Origin: Solen grandis
Taxonomy: Eukaryota; Mollusca; Bivalvia; Adapedonta; Solenidae
Assembly: GCA_021229015.1 (NCBI GenBank)
Contig: CM037783.1
Span: 26,294,154 to 26,358,153 of the forward strand
Length of the DNA stretch: 64,000 bases
Reading direction: 5' to 3'
In this document: piece by piece, positions 1 through 14,473 of the stretch
Layout: each line of letters begins with the position of its first letter
Position numbering within the stretch: position 1 is the stretch's first letter
Notes under the pieces: model-generated
The model's database searches: none
What the model was told of the DNA's origin: nothing
The model's input: the letters and a program-made list of their open reading frames with translations, nothing else
Translations under genes and position numbers: made by a program

Positions 1-633
1 TTATCTCGACATACTTTGAAAGTCACGACTTTTTTCTCTATTAAAATATGTATAAAATCCATTCTTATCTCAACATTTTTTATATGTCGACGTATTTCTT
101 TGGTCCCGATGGATAAATTCTCATCTGAAACTATGTGTTTATCTTGACACGTGCCGACACGCTTATGGACGTGCAAATATTTAGTATTGCAGCAGTAAGT
201 TTTCACACTTTCATAGATTATGTCCCAACCACCATTAGTGTCAATTACAACATTAAAATGTTGCAAACTGTAATGTTTGGAAATGAACAGATTAATGCTA
301 GATGCAATCATACATGCTTAACTAAATCATATAAAGTGTGAGCTGGTAATCTAATGTCAACACTATTTTGCAGTATTAGCAACGATCATACCAAAAGAAA
401 TTTGCATCATCAACTTCAACAGAACTTGTTTTAGGCTATAACATATAAGACAAGATTTTTATTAGGCATCTAGGGCCTTTATAGACAAATTGCTTCAAAT
501 AAATGTGCATTTTGTGAATGATTGTTTACATGGTTCCAGGTGCAAGTAAATTCATACATCGACATACTCATAACTCGACATAAAAATGATGCGTTCCTAA
601 ATGTCGAGATAACGAGTTTTTAACTGTACTATA
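1..633. mobile_element. Right part of a Tigger/pogo-like inverted-repeat element
   Basis: The right terminus near 603-633 reads 'atgtcgagataacgagtt' then 'ttaactgta'. Its complement resembles the start of the window ('ttatctcgacat'), as expected for terminal inverted repeats with a TA target, so the left tip is probably just outside the window. No transposase reading frame is visible; the short open frame at 135-341 looks like chance. Confidence 0.55.
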
Positions 634-1430
634 GTGCACCATAAAAATTACCAGTAAGAGTGTTTTCTTTATTTTTTTATCAAATGTATAATCATATAAA
701 TTCCCCATCATTATAAAGAGATATATTTAAGATATTTACAACTGATACCTAAAAAATGTCCAAAATCCCAAGGTCTTATGCATGTTCAATTACAGTGTGC
801 AAGTAATGTATTTCAGTGTTGGATTTTGTATCCAGATTAACAACATGGTGCTCTCTCCTACATTAGTGTACTGCAGCACAGGGATATTTCACTCTTTATC
901 ATACAGAAATAAATTCTCAATTTAATCAAAGGCTTCCCCAAAGTTGATGTATGGTTAACCTTTAAAAACTTGATAATCTTGCGAGTAAGATGTATTTCAC
1001 CCTGCTAGTGATGTATTTCCATCTATTTCACATAGTTGAAAATTCATATAGTAGTTGTTAAATGTCCAGCATTTTATAATGACTGGGAGAGAAAGGACTA
1101 AAACGAAATCTGTCTACATACATACATATTTGTGTGTATATGTTTCTCATTTCTATTTAGTATACTTCATGCATTCTGTTATTCTCTCATCTCTATGGAT
1201 ATGGATAGTTCCCTGACCCTAACTTTAATTTAAATAAAAATAGGTTTGGCCACAAACAATGACATGTGCTCCTTTGTTAACATTGTGTTTGTGGGACAAA
1301 ATCTAATTGTAATCTATTGTTAAGATATGCTAATAGGTGGGTCATGGAACTATGCATTGAAATGATGCAATAATATTTCTCTGTGTATGGGATATGTAGA
1401 AGAAAAACTTATCCCATCCTTTTATTGTAG
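634..1430. other. SCPx intron, nothing recognised
   Basis: AT-rich intronic DNA with short simple runs. I see no gene, SINE or inverted repeat in it. Confidence 0.6.
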
Positions 1431-1495
1431 GTCTAGCAGACTGTGTGATGGCCCTTGGCTTTGAGAAAATGCAGAAAGGTTCTCTGAAAGCAACA
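1431..1495 (+). CDS. SCP2: SCPx exon (thiolase, [21 protein letters not shown])
   Basis: The acceptor is ttattgtag before 1431 and the donor is gtaagt at 1496. The first two bases complete a split codon and the exon ends on a codon boundary. The peptide [17 protein letters not shown] matches the conserved thiolase strand just after the nucleophile-Cys region, so at least the catalytic-Cys exon must lie upstream of the window. Confidence 0.92.
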
Positions 1496-4400
1496 GTAAG
1501 TTCAAACCCAGTCACTCTGTGCTATGCTTTTTATGGTGAGAACATAAATAGAATTGGTGCATTTGACATCAACGTGCTAAGCAATGTTTTTGGAGAAAAA
1601 ACCTGTATTAAAAGAGTGGGGTTTTTAAGCATGAACATACAAGATCTACACTGTCATATCACTTTAAACGATAGGCAGTTGTGGTGACTGAGTGGTAAGA
1701 GCATCCGCCACAAAATCAGGAGGTTGTGGTTATGATCCCTGACCGCAACACACCCAAGTCTTAAAAGATGGTACTGGTAGTTATATTCTCAGTGCTCTGT
1801 ATAAATGGGTAGTTCCAGAACTGGTTGGCCCAGTGTCAGGATAATATGACTGGGTGTGATATCATACCATATGTCTACGGCGAGTTACTGCAGTGTGACA
1901 GCACTGTATCTGTCTCAAGTAGACATCATCTCCACATGACTGAAATACTGTTGGCAGGACATTAAACCTAATAAACAAAGAATCAAATTTTAAACGATCA
2001 TAAACAAATGCTAAACTTCCATCAAAATAAGATAAAATTCCTTGATATATCAAAGGAAAGTGTAATTATTTTAGGTCAATGTTTTTAAAGGGGATATTAC
2101 AATGGCAGTAGGTCTGTTACCTGTCAGTGACTCAATCATTAAATTAAGATAAATTATCAAAAGGATGTCGAAAAAACCAAGTTCTGATCACACACACATT
2201 TGTATATGCTTCCAGTACACTGACCGTACCAACCCTATGGACAAGCATGTAGGGGTCATGGCGGAGACGGTTGGTCTTTCCCATGGCCCAATCACTGCAC
2301 AGATGTTCGGTAATGCTGGACGGGAGCACATGGAAAAATATGGTATGATGTGGTGTTTTCCGTATAGGACTAGGAAATACTCTAGAGACAATTTAAATTA
2401 TTTTCTCTAGGAACATTTTATTCCTAATCATGACATTTTGAAGATTAAGGAGATTAAGGAGAGATATTCTGCTAACCCAGGTGGCATCAGTTTTGGTGCC
2501 TTTGGTATTAGAAATATTCAAAACCATTAAAAATCAAGGATTCTGTCACAGATTTCAAAATTGCACAACCACTATTCCTAATCAAATACTCTATTTACTT
2601 TTATCCTGTAAAAGATATGCATCTCTTTATTTTGCTCAACTCTTATGAATGATTGTTAGGGGAGACCCTTTACATTTGTATACTATATAATCATTTCACT
2701 GCAAGGATGATTCCAATTTTTAAAAAAAAAAATGAATGAATTTTCATTTCTTTATAGATTTATTCATTTATCATCTAACATTACACACATACAAAAAAAA
2801 AAAGAAAAAAAAAAAGAAATTATTATCTTTTTATTGAAAGACCACCTTTGTTTGACACTTAAGTGTCAAGATGGTAATTAGAAATGGTAAACAAATCAGT
2901 AAATTAAAATAGAAATATTAAAATTCAAATCTCCGAAATGTTTAAATTTATAAATGAACCAAGACTTATATCATGGAATGTTATTTTTTGACAGTATAAT
3001 GCTCCAAATTTACAACTTATATCCCATCTTTCAAGACGTTGACCAGTCAGGATCCAGGAAAATTTCCCATGCATTTGAAAAACAAAAGAATTACTGGCAA
3101 CGCTGATGAGAAAATACACATTTTAGTAAAATGCAATAGCTTAAATGTATATTAGTTCCATAACTATTCCAGTTGTGACTTTGTGACATTAGACAGATGA
3201 TATATCTCTCTCTGTTCCATTAACTGTAGTAGGCACATATAATGTAGAATAGTGTCATGTTAAAATTCATCTTCTAAATTTATATTTTTACAGGCACTAA
3301 GCCAGAACATTTCGCAAAGATTGCCTGGAAAAATCACAAACATTCAACAAACAATCCGTAAGTTCTATCTATTTATATTAGAAACTGTCTTCTTTCATAT
3401 ACAGTAGAACCTCGTTAATCCGAAGTCATAGGGACCAGGCTGAAAACTTCGAAATAATGATAATTCGGATTAAAAATCCAATGAGAAATTTCGGTTTGTG
3501 CGCATGTATGTTTACGTTATCATTACCTGTGAGAGAAAATCGCTACGTCATAAAAACAACTACTGGTAGGTATGAAATGAAAAACGGATCCTGTACGTAA
3601 GAGGGTCTTCACAGAAATACAAACACATGCAATTATTGATATTGAAATTTCTTTTATACATGTATGCAAATACTTATGGAAATAATAAGAAAACAAAACA
3701 GTTCAACAGTAATTTCGTCTTTCTGTTTCAACCAAGTTGATAGCATATTGGTGGTACCCCAAACTCTTCGGCAATTTGCTTTTTAGTCCCCTACCGGTGT
3801 TCACACCGGAGGGGACTATAGGTTTGCACTCCGTCTGTCCGTCCTTCCATCCGTCTGTCTGTCCGCTCAAATCTGGATCCCGCGATAACTTAATTACTAA
3901 GCAAGCTAACTTGATGAAACTTGGTTTATGACTAGATGCCAATGTGTAGATTATGCACGTTGTTTTATTTTTGTTCTTTGACTAAAATTGTGGTTGCTAT
4001 GGTAACAGAAATAGTGAAAATATGGCAAAAAATGGGATCCTGCGATAACTAAGCAAGCTAACTTGATGAAATTTGGTATATGACTAGATGGCAATGTGTA
4101 GATTATGCACGTCATTTTATTTTTGTTCTTCGACTAAAATTGTGGTTGCTATGGTAACGGAAATAGTGAAAATATGGCAAAAAATGAGATTGATTACCAT
4201 ATTGAGTCAAGGTGGAGCCGGTAGTGGACTTTATGTGTTGCATACAACACCAGTTACTTGTTTTTATTTAATTTCCCTCTCGACTTCCTGGATGGCGGCA
4301 AACTTCTCTTGATAGGTTTTGGATTTGTGCCAACGTTTAACCTCCTTCCGTCCTTATGCCGATCCAGATATCCTCCCGGTTTGGTTACTGGGCCCTTCTC

Positions 4401-7400
4401 TAGATTGCTCGACAGCGGATAGGGTTGAGACAGACCCAGTTATTCCCCCCGGACACACCGGGTATTTCACTGGATTGTTCTGACATTGACAGTTGTGAGG
4501 AATTATCTTTGGAGACAATAATTCTTCTGAATGTAAGTGTGCAGAGACGACAGAGATACAATGATGATTAATCTCTGCTGACTAAATTTAAATTCACATA
4601 AAAAACAAGTACTCAAGATCTGACACCTGGGTTTATCTGCTGTTGCGTGTCTGTTACTCAACCTGTCAGACATCGATTAGAAGTAATCAATAATTTACGG
4701 TCAGACACGTGCTGATAATCCCTACCTGGAAAAAGGTGCAAAAAACTTACTTGAGCCATCATTCCAGTGACGCCGCAAAATAAACTGACCCGTGTACGAT
4801 TGAAGTTAAGGGCAATATGTCTTCGAAAATGTACGAAAATTGACTTCAAAATAAAAATAAAAAAAAAAAAAAAAAAAAAAAATTCGGATTAAACATTTTA
4901 TTTTTAGTTTAAATAAGAAGGGGAAAAATCGGGACCGGAAAAAAACTTCGAAATGTTGAGGAATTCGGTTTAACGATGTTTGGTTTGACGAAGTTCTACT
5001 GTATGATTTCTGTTTACTGTAATATAAGAGTAGAGTTAGAGTGACTGTATCATTTGATGCATATGTGTACCTGTTTAGTAAAATCTAATGCTGGTCTAGA
5101 TAAAAGAAAATGAGCTCTGAAGACAAAATCACAAGAACACATAATGCACATTTGGACAATAATGCTTAAGTGCCTTTTAAACTTTAATATAAAGGGATTC
5201 CATCAGTCTTTCACAAGGGTATAGTAGAATTAGAAAGGGAGTCCAATGGAAATACTGCAACCTCACAGGAGGAGCCAGCCATGTTGCTCAATGAATAAGA
5301 GCTCAGGACTTATGGTAATCAGGTGCTAGTTGATTTGAGGTGCAAATGATTACACACTGACTGGTTTATAGGACTGGTAGCCAAATTGTTGAAGAGTTGT
5401 CCAAAACCAATTTAAGAATAGTCAAGTGGTAGGCAGCTAGACTGTTTTGTATGCTTAAACAAAGGCAATCAGTTTCTTAAAAAATGCCAATTATTTTGCA
5501 ATAGGGTTTGGCCAAGAAATGGTCTGCAATTGACTGCAACTGGCCAGGGACTGCTTACAAACTATTTCACAATCTTGATACAATTTTAAAAAATGCAATG
5601 AAATGGCTTGCTTCTGGTAAAACCTTGCAATATTTGGGCACTTGCAACCTCTGTACAACTACTGCAACAGCTATGATTTGATATATGATCCATTGCCATC
5701 TTTAACAAGGAAAATAGACATTAGCAAAACCATGGGGAACATAGTCAGATAAGTTTTCATGATTGAACACTTTGATGCTATGCTATTCAATTTCTCTGTT
5801 TTTATTTTTTCCCTACAGCTACTCACAATTTCAGGATTACTACACTTTGGAGCAGATCCAAGCTTCCCCCAAAATGCATGATCCTCTCACAAAATTGCAG
5901 TGCTGGTAGGTTCTTTCATTTAAATAATATATTTATTTTGTCAATCTGAATATCTTTCTGAGCATTGTATAATACATTTTTGAATCACAGCATTATTTTT
6001 AAATGTCATGAGATCGTAAGTTTGTATTTTTATTGTTACAGAAAATATTGATAACATTATTTTACTGTACATCTATTTTTCATATCCTTTCTTAATTATT
6101 CCCTCGTTACTAAAGAAAATCCTATCTTTAGTATTATATTTTCCTGTTTCATAAAGAGACAAAAAAAGAATCTGCATAGATGCTTCTTATACTGTGATAG
6201 TCCTAACACATTAGTATGTTGTACTCTAGCCCAACATCAGACGGCTCAGCAGCGGCCATCTTGTGTAGTGAAGACTTTGTGCATAGACACAATCTGGAGA
6301 GTCAGGCAGTGGAGATTCTGGCCATGGAGATGGCCACTGACCTTCCAAGTGTCTTCAAGGACAAGAGTGCCATGAAGGTAGTAGGGTACGACATGACCAA
6401 GACGGCTGCCGACAAGGTGTTCCAAAAAGCAGGTGTGTAGCAAGACAGTAATTTTTCTTATTTTTATTTGGGAATTGATATCCAGACTTTCAAATGACTG
6501 TATTTCCAACTAGAGATTAAACGATGACCAATTATAATGGATGATTGATCGAAAGCTTGCTGATCACCAGTTGTGTTTCTATATAATCAATTCCTCTCCA
6601 TGTCAGTAGTTAAGAGTTTGTGTACCAAGAAATAAAAGAAAAAAAAAGAAAACATTAACACTAGATCTACTCTATTTCTGAATTCTTTTTGAAAGTTTTT
6701 TCCTCTTATTTCTCCAATTATTTTTCAATCTTGCATTAATAGTCTGCTAATTCTTTTCTCTTGTAATTAATATTCTTTGATGGCATCTTTGTCTGTGAAA
6801 TTAAGATATTTTTTTTGCTTTCAAAGTCACATTCTACATATAAGTGATGGTTAGCAAACAAATCGATTACAGTACATATTCAGTGATTGATCGAAATGTC
6901 TTGTTCGATTATTTCCAGTCATCGTTTATGATTTTTAGCCGATTTTGAAATTCTATTTCCAACAGAATTTATAAATGTACTACAGACAAGCCTACCAGGA
7001 ACCTCATGTCATTCTCGACTGTATGTACAAGGACTGTAAACGCTGTTTTTCTTTCCTATAGGAAAACACAACACATGATGTTTAATTTAACAGTAACCTA
7101 CCCACTTTTCATTGCAGGGACTCTTTTTGCTTGATTTCATATAGATTAGATTTTCTCAATACTCACAATGCAAGTCATTCTACAGAGTTTCTTTTACTTT
7201 AAGCTTTTTTTCCATGACTGGTAGATAAAATAACAATCACTTTCTATGCAAAAATGGCAAGTGATTATGCAATGTTATTCTTGAATTTCATTAAGGAAAG
7301 AAAACCTTTGTGCAAAGTTAAGTGAAATGTCCCCCCTGTGCTGTATGTGTTCACAAGTTCCCGGTATGTTTATGTTTCAGGACTGTCGCGAGATGAGGTG

Positions 7401-10400
7401 CAGGTGGTTGAGCTACATGATTGTTTCTCCTGCAATGAGCTGATCACGTATGAGGCCCTGGGTCTCTGTCCAGAAGGTCAGTACAGACAAAGGTCAAAAT
7501 AGAAAGTTAAAAGGATATCTTGAACTGAGTGTGAAGGTGAGGTCACAAAGTTCCTTGATATTAACACAGCATGGCTTAGAAGGTTATTTGATTGCAGGTT
7601 ACATCATAAGTTGTGATACTGTTTCAGATTCTCAAATCCAAATGATTAAGCCGTATGGTATCTAATGGGCATACATTGAGTTTAAACATGAAAATCATAC
7701 TTACAGTTTTACTTTTTATCTGCCTTGGGAGGTTGTGGGTTCTATCCCTGACCTTGACATACCAAAGTCTTAAAAAATGGTACTGGTATAGATCCCTTGC
7801 TGGGTGCTCAGCAGATAAGGGTAGTTGCAGGACTGGTTGGCCCAGTGTCAGGATAATGTGACTAGGTGTGTTGTCATGCCACATATCTACGGCGTGATAC
7901 TGCGGTGTGGCAGTACTATATCTGTCTCAAGTAGACATTGTCTCCAAATGACTGAAATACTGTCGATGTGACGTTAAATCCAGAAAACAAACAATACTTT
8001 TCAATAACTTAGGGCGAGATAAATTAAGGTAAGGTACATAGACAAAATGGTATTCTTTAAATTCTAGTAAATATCAGTAAAGAATTATTAATCGCTTAAA
8101 ATAGTTATTAAGGCAATTGTGGTACTGTCAGGGATTTATTAATGTGGAGGTCTCTGATCTGAGATTGTCAATGGCTGTTGTGATTGTTTAGTTTCTTTTA
8201 CCAGATTGAAGTTCAATCAATCAGTTAACATTTAAGATAAATATATAGTTTTTATACAAGGAAAAGTGGATAAAGGTAATTTACATCTTTTGATGTAGGC
8301 TGCAATACTGTGCTGCAATAGAATTGAATGAGTTGCAACCTGTTTCTTCTCGTCTAGTCCCCTCCTCCTTAAATTAAAAATCTCTGGGGCCTCTGTGGCA
8401 GAGAGGGTTAAGTAGCTGACTTTAACACTCACTCAGCCTTTCACTGCGTGGGTTTGAGTCCCAGCAGGGTCATTCTGATTTTCATGTGAGGATGTGAGGA
8501 AGCCTTCCAGCTGGCTTGCAGTAGGTCGGTGGTTCTTCCCGGATGCCTCAGTACATTCGGGTTCTTCCTCCACCTGTTATTAGCTGGACGTCACTATATG
8601 ACTGAAAGACTGTCGCAGCGACAGTAAACTGAAAAAATCAATCAAAATCTCTAGTGCCATCATTAAGTAATAACATACGTTCACAAGTAGATTTGTACTA
8701 GTTCATAATTGGTGAAATATCACCCAGACAAAATCTTGTCAATATTTTATGATATTGCTGTTGTTTAGGAAAGGCTGGTGAGATGGTAGACAGTGGAAAC
8801 AACACGTATGGGGGCAAGTTTGTGGTGAACCCAAGTGGGGGTCTCATCTCTAAAGGTCACCCCCTTGGTGCTACAGGTAATGCTGCTTTGAGCTAAATTA
8901 GTGAGACATTTTCCTTACATGTGATTTTGTCTGTTGGATTTTTGTTTTAAATTATAATAAGGCTTTTGATGTGCAGTTTAGAGTCAAGGAACTTGTTTCA
9001 GTCTCTAACTATTTAACTGTAACAAAATTTACACATTGAGACCCATCTAAGAGTTTAAAACAGAATTTTTACTGGATTAAGTTGCCAGAGACAAAGATTT
9101 ATTTCTCCAAATAAAGGTGTGTAAAATCCTGTCCCCAGGACTGGCCCAGTGTTCAGAGTTGTGCTGGCAGCTGCGAGGTATGGCCAGCAAGAGACAGGTG
9201 AAAGGAGCCAGGGTGGCATTGCAACACAACATCGGGCTAGGTGGAGCTGCTGTGGTCTCCCTCTACAGGCTAGGCTTCCCAAAACAGGCATAGTAGGTGG
9301 ACTTTGCGGTTTTTTTTGTTGTTGTTTTTTTTAACATGAGAAGTTATAATGCATCAAAACAGTCCTGGCATCCTAATGACTAGTGTAACCACTTTCAGAG
9401 CAGGGTTGATCAATGCCTGCATTGTACTACATCATGTTGATCATTGTCAGCAGTACTACATCATGTTGATCATTGTCAGCAGTGTACTACATCATGTTGA
9501 TCATTGTCAGCAGTGTACTACATCATGTTGATCATTGCCTGCATTGTACTACATCATGTTGATCATTGTCAGCAGTGTACTACATCATGTTGATCATTGT
9601 CAGCAGTGTACTACATCATGTTGATCATTGTCAGCAGTGTACTACATCATGTTGATCATTGCCTGCATTACTACATCATGTTGATCATTGTCAGCAGTGT
9701 ATCACATCATGTTGATCATTGCCTGCAGTACTACATCATGTTGATCATTGTCAGCAGTGTACTACATCATGTTGATCATTGTCGGCAGTACTACATCATG
9801 TTGATCATTGTCAGCAGTGTACTACATCATGTTGATCATTGTCAGCAGTGTACTACATCATGTTGATCATTGTCAGCAGTGTACTACATCATGTTGATCA
9901 TTGTCAGCAGTGTACTACATCATGTTGATCATTGTCAGCAGTGTACTACATCATGTTGATCATTGTCAGCAGTGTACTTCATCATGTTGATCATTGTCAG
10001 CAGTACTACATCATGTTGATCATTGTCAGCAGTGTACTACATCATGTTGATCATTGCCTGCAGTGTACTACATCATGTTCATCGTCAGCAGTGTACTACA
10101 TCATGTTGATCATTGTCAGCAGTGTACTACATCATGTTGATCATTGTCAGCAGTGTACTACATCATGTTGATCATTGTCAGCTGTGTACTACATCATGTT
10201 GATCATTGTCAGCTGTGTACTTCATCATGTTGTTCATTGTCAGCAGTGTACTACATCATGTTGATCATTGTCAGCTGTGTACTACATCATGTTGATCATT
10301 GCCTGCATTACTACATCATGTTGATCATTGTCAGCTGTGTACTTCATCATGTTGTTCATTGTCAGCAGTGTACTACATCATGTTGATCATTGTCAGCAGT

Positions 10401-13400
10401 GTACTACATCATGTTGATCATTGCCTGCATTACTACATCATGTTGATCATTGTCAGCAGTGTACTACATCATGTTGATCATTGCCTGCAGTGTACTACAT
10501 CATGTTGATCATTGCCTGCATTACTACATCATGTTGATCATTGTCAGCTGTGTACTACATCATGTTGATCATTGTCAGCTGTGTACTTCATCATGTTGTT
10601 CATTGTCAGCAGTGTACTACATCATGTTGATCATTGTCAGCTGTGTACTACATCATGTTGATCATTGCCAGCAGTGTACTACATCATGTTGATCATTGTC
10701 AGCTGTGTACTACATCATGTTGATCATTGTCAGCAGTGTACTACATCATGTTGATCATTGCCTGCATTACTACATCATGTTGATCATTGCCTGCAGTACT
10801 TCATCATGTTGTTCATTGTCAGCAGTGTATTTCATCATGTTGATCATTGTCAGCAGTGTACTACATCATGTTGATCATTGTCAGCTGTGTACTACATCAT
10901 GTTGATCATTGTCAGCTGTGTACTACATCATGTTGATCATTGTCAGCAGTGTACTACATCATGTTGATCATTGTCAGCAGTGTACTACATCATGTTGATC
11001 ATTGTCAGCAGTGTACTACATCATGTTGATCATTGTCAGCTGTGTACTACATCATGTTGATCATTGTCAGCAGTGTACTACATCATGTTGATCATTGTCA
11101 GCTGTGTACTACATCATGTTGATCATTGTCAGCAGTGTACTACATCATGTTGATCATTGTCAGCAGTGTACTACATCATGTTGATCATTGTCTGCAGTGT
11201 ACTACATCATGTTGATCATTGTCAGCAGTGTACTACATCATGTTGATCATTGCCTGCAGTGTACTACATCATGTTGATCATAGCCAACAGTGTACAACAT
11301 CATGTTGATCATTGTCAGCAGTGTACTACATCATGTTGATCATTGCCTGCAGTGTACTACATCATGTTGATCATAGCCAGCAGTGTACTACATCATGTTG
11401 ATCATTGCCTGCAGTGTACTACATCATGTTGATCATTGTCAGCAGTGTACTACATCATGTTGATCATTGTCAGCAGTGTACTACATCATGTTGATCATTG
11501 TCAGCAGTGTACTTCATCAAGTTGTTCATTGTCAGCAGTGTACTACATCATATTGATCATTGTCAGCAGTGAACTACATCATGTTGATCATTGTCAGCAG
11601 TGTACTACATCATGTTGATCATTGTCAGCAGTGTACTACATCATGTTGATCATTGTCAGCAGTGTACTACATCATGTTGATCATTGTCAGCAGTGTACTA
11701 CATCATGTTGATCATTGTCAGCAGTGTACTACATCATGTTGATCATTGTCAGCTGTGTACTACATCATGTTGATCATTGTCAGCAGTGTACTACATCATG
11801 TTGATCATTGTCAGCAGTGTACTACATCATGTTGATCATTGTCAGCATTGTACTACATCATGTTGATCATTGTCAGCAGTGTACTACATCATGTTGATCA
11901 TTGCCAGCAGTGTACTACATCATGTTGATCATTGTCAGCAGTGTACTACATCATGTTGATCATTGTCAGCAGTGTACTACATCATGTTGATCATTGTCAG
12001 CAGTGTACTACATCATGTTGATATTTCATGATGATCATCAGATATGTTAAAACTTGTTGAATGAAGCCTAAGTTTTAGTCTTATATGTTTATAAATGAAT
12101 TGAAATTTAAACAACTTCTTTTACCAGTTAAGTGTATTGACACAAACCATAGAGTTAGGTTAAATATTGAAGTTTTTATTTCTTTAACTTTAAGTTATTT
12201 CCTTCTAGTGCAGGTTGCAGGCTGCCCCAGCCAGTGCGTGACAGCGGAGAGTTTCCAATGTAATCCCATGTTTCAGGGGATAAAGGAAATCATAGCAAAG
12301 GTGAGGCAAGTATTACAGTATTTGAGTAGTTGAAAGTCAGAAATAAGTGAGTTATTTTCAATAATTTATTTCCATTTTCTCCACAGCTTTGTTTGTTAGT
12401 CTGAATAATAGTTTAATCACTGAATATATTTAAGACATTATCACACTGTAATATAAGTTGCATATGTTTTTTTTATTATCATATTTTGATTTTTGAACCT
12501 AAGAAATGTCTCAAAGTAAAACGTTTCTGTCCCCATTTTTGGGCTCTGTATGCATCTCTGCTTTATTGCATGTTTGAGTTCCATGTACATTTTTGGACAG
12601 TGGCCAAGTGGTTAGAGCGCTCACCTCAAGAGTAGGAGGTTGTGGGTTTGATCACCGGCCAGCGACATACCAAAGTCGTAAAAAAATGGTACTGGTATAG
12701 CTCCCTTGCTTGGCGCTCAATCTATAGTGTTGCTCCAGGACTGGTTGGGTCAAGTGTCAGGATAATGTGACTGGGTGTGGTATCATGCCACATGTCTATG
12801 GTGGTGATACTGCAGTGTGGCAGCTTTATATCTCTCTCAAGTAGACATAGTCTCCAAATGACTGAAATACTGTTGGTGGGGCATTTAACTTAACAAATAA
12901 ACAATTATTTTTTGGATCCCTGTACAGTACTGCTCTATATCTGTACTTAATTATGTTTTACAAATCCAAGGATGGAGCAAACCTGGTGAAGAAGATGAAT
13001 GGAGTGTTTTGTTTCCAAGTGAAAGGCAGCAATGGAGAGGGTATCTGGATTGTGGATTGTAAGAATGGAAATGGGTCGGTGAAGTTTGGTGGACCACCCA
13101 AAGGAGATGTCACAATCATAATGGAGGACAAGAACCTGGTGGACCTTCTGACAGGGAAGCTGAACCCACAGACAGTAAGCTTTGAATCAGGGAACTGATC
13201 CTCTTCATGAATTATGTTAGTGCTATTTAAGGGTATTACAATGCTAATTGGTGCCGGCATCATTGTTGGTTTAAATTTAAGTTTCTCAGCAAGCGGGGAT
13301 GCCTTAACATTTCTTTGCAGCTAGAAATACAATCATTCAGAATACTGACTTTCAGATAATACCTTGTGTAGGGAGACTGTATGTGAGTTTGAAACCCAGT

Positions 13401-14440
13401 ACATAAAGGCCACTATGATGCTCTTATGGTTTTTGTTGTCGGTTTTTTGTTTTTGTTTTTTGTAAAATCTTTTTGGATGTCTCAGAAAGATGTAACCCCA
13501 GATGCTAAAATTCTCCAATATTTATTCCCTCAGATATGAAGTATATGGGGACTATATTGGAGTCACGTCCGTTGATCTGTCGGTCAATCCATATGTAAAT
13601 TAGTTTTGTCCACACTATTTCTCGACTACATTTAGTTGAATTTTGCTTTAACTTTACAAGAATGGTAAGTACCATGCCTTGTTATGTAACATGTCATGAA
13701 TGAGTTCTGACCCTTTGTTATATTTCTTAAATATATTTTGTCTGCACTATTTCTCAGCTACCTTTGGTGGGATTGGATTTAACTTCACAGTATTAATGAG
13801 TACCAAGCTTAGTTGGGTATATCGTTGGCACATCATCATTTGCTTTTTAAATGGGTTATGGCCCATTGTTATATTTCTTGAATGTATTTTGTTGGCACTA
13901 TTTTCGGCTACTTTGGTTAGATTTTGATTTAACTACTCAGCATTAATAAGTTCTAAGCCAAATTGCACATATTGTTAGCACGTCTCCATCTGCTGGATTT
14001 TAAATGAGCTTCAACATTTTGTAATATTGATTGAATTTTATTGTGTCCACACTATGGCTTGGCTACAAAATGTCTGATTTTTATTTAACTTCACAATATT
14101 AATAAGTACCAAGTGTAGTCGCCAATATCGTTAGCACATCTAGACCAACTTGATTTTATATAAGTTACAACCCTTTGTTGTATTCATTTAATATTTTTTG
14201 TCCACACAGACACTATTTCTAAACTACTTTTCATTTTACTTCACAGCAATTATAAATACCAAGCCTGCTTACTTGTATTGTAAGCATGTCATTCTTAGCT
14301 ATTGTCGTAACTCTGGCATCTGTGTTGTCATTAGCCGTCGTCGTCTTCATTTGGAATCTTAACAATGGCCATAACTTCTCTACTTTTAAATATATCTTAT
14401 CCAGACATATGCATATATTTCACCTATTGACACCTTGACC

Positions 14441-14473
<33 letters not shown>

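Noticed and set aside
9349..11618. Many 60-90 codon plus-strand frames rich in HHVDHC and IMLIIVSS
   Set aside because: They are the three translations of a 31 bp tandem repeat; each shifts frame where units vary, and there is no non-repeat coding part.
9407..12022. CRISPR-like array
   Set aside because: Units are contiguous with no unique spacers, and the context is a eukaryotic intron.
12953..12970. ATG as start of a stand-alone SCP2 protein
   Set aside because: In frame with the SCP2 exon but on the intron side of the acceptor, and the preceding exon joins in phase; an alternative start cannot be excluded without RNA.
12958..13263. 101-codon minus-strand frame
   Set aside because: Antisense shadow of the SCP2 exon; likewise 16580-16949 minus.
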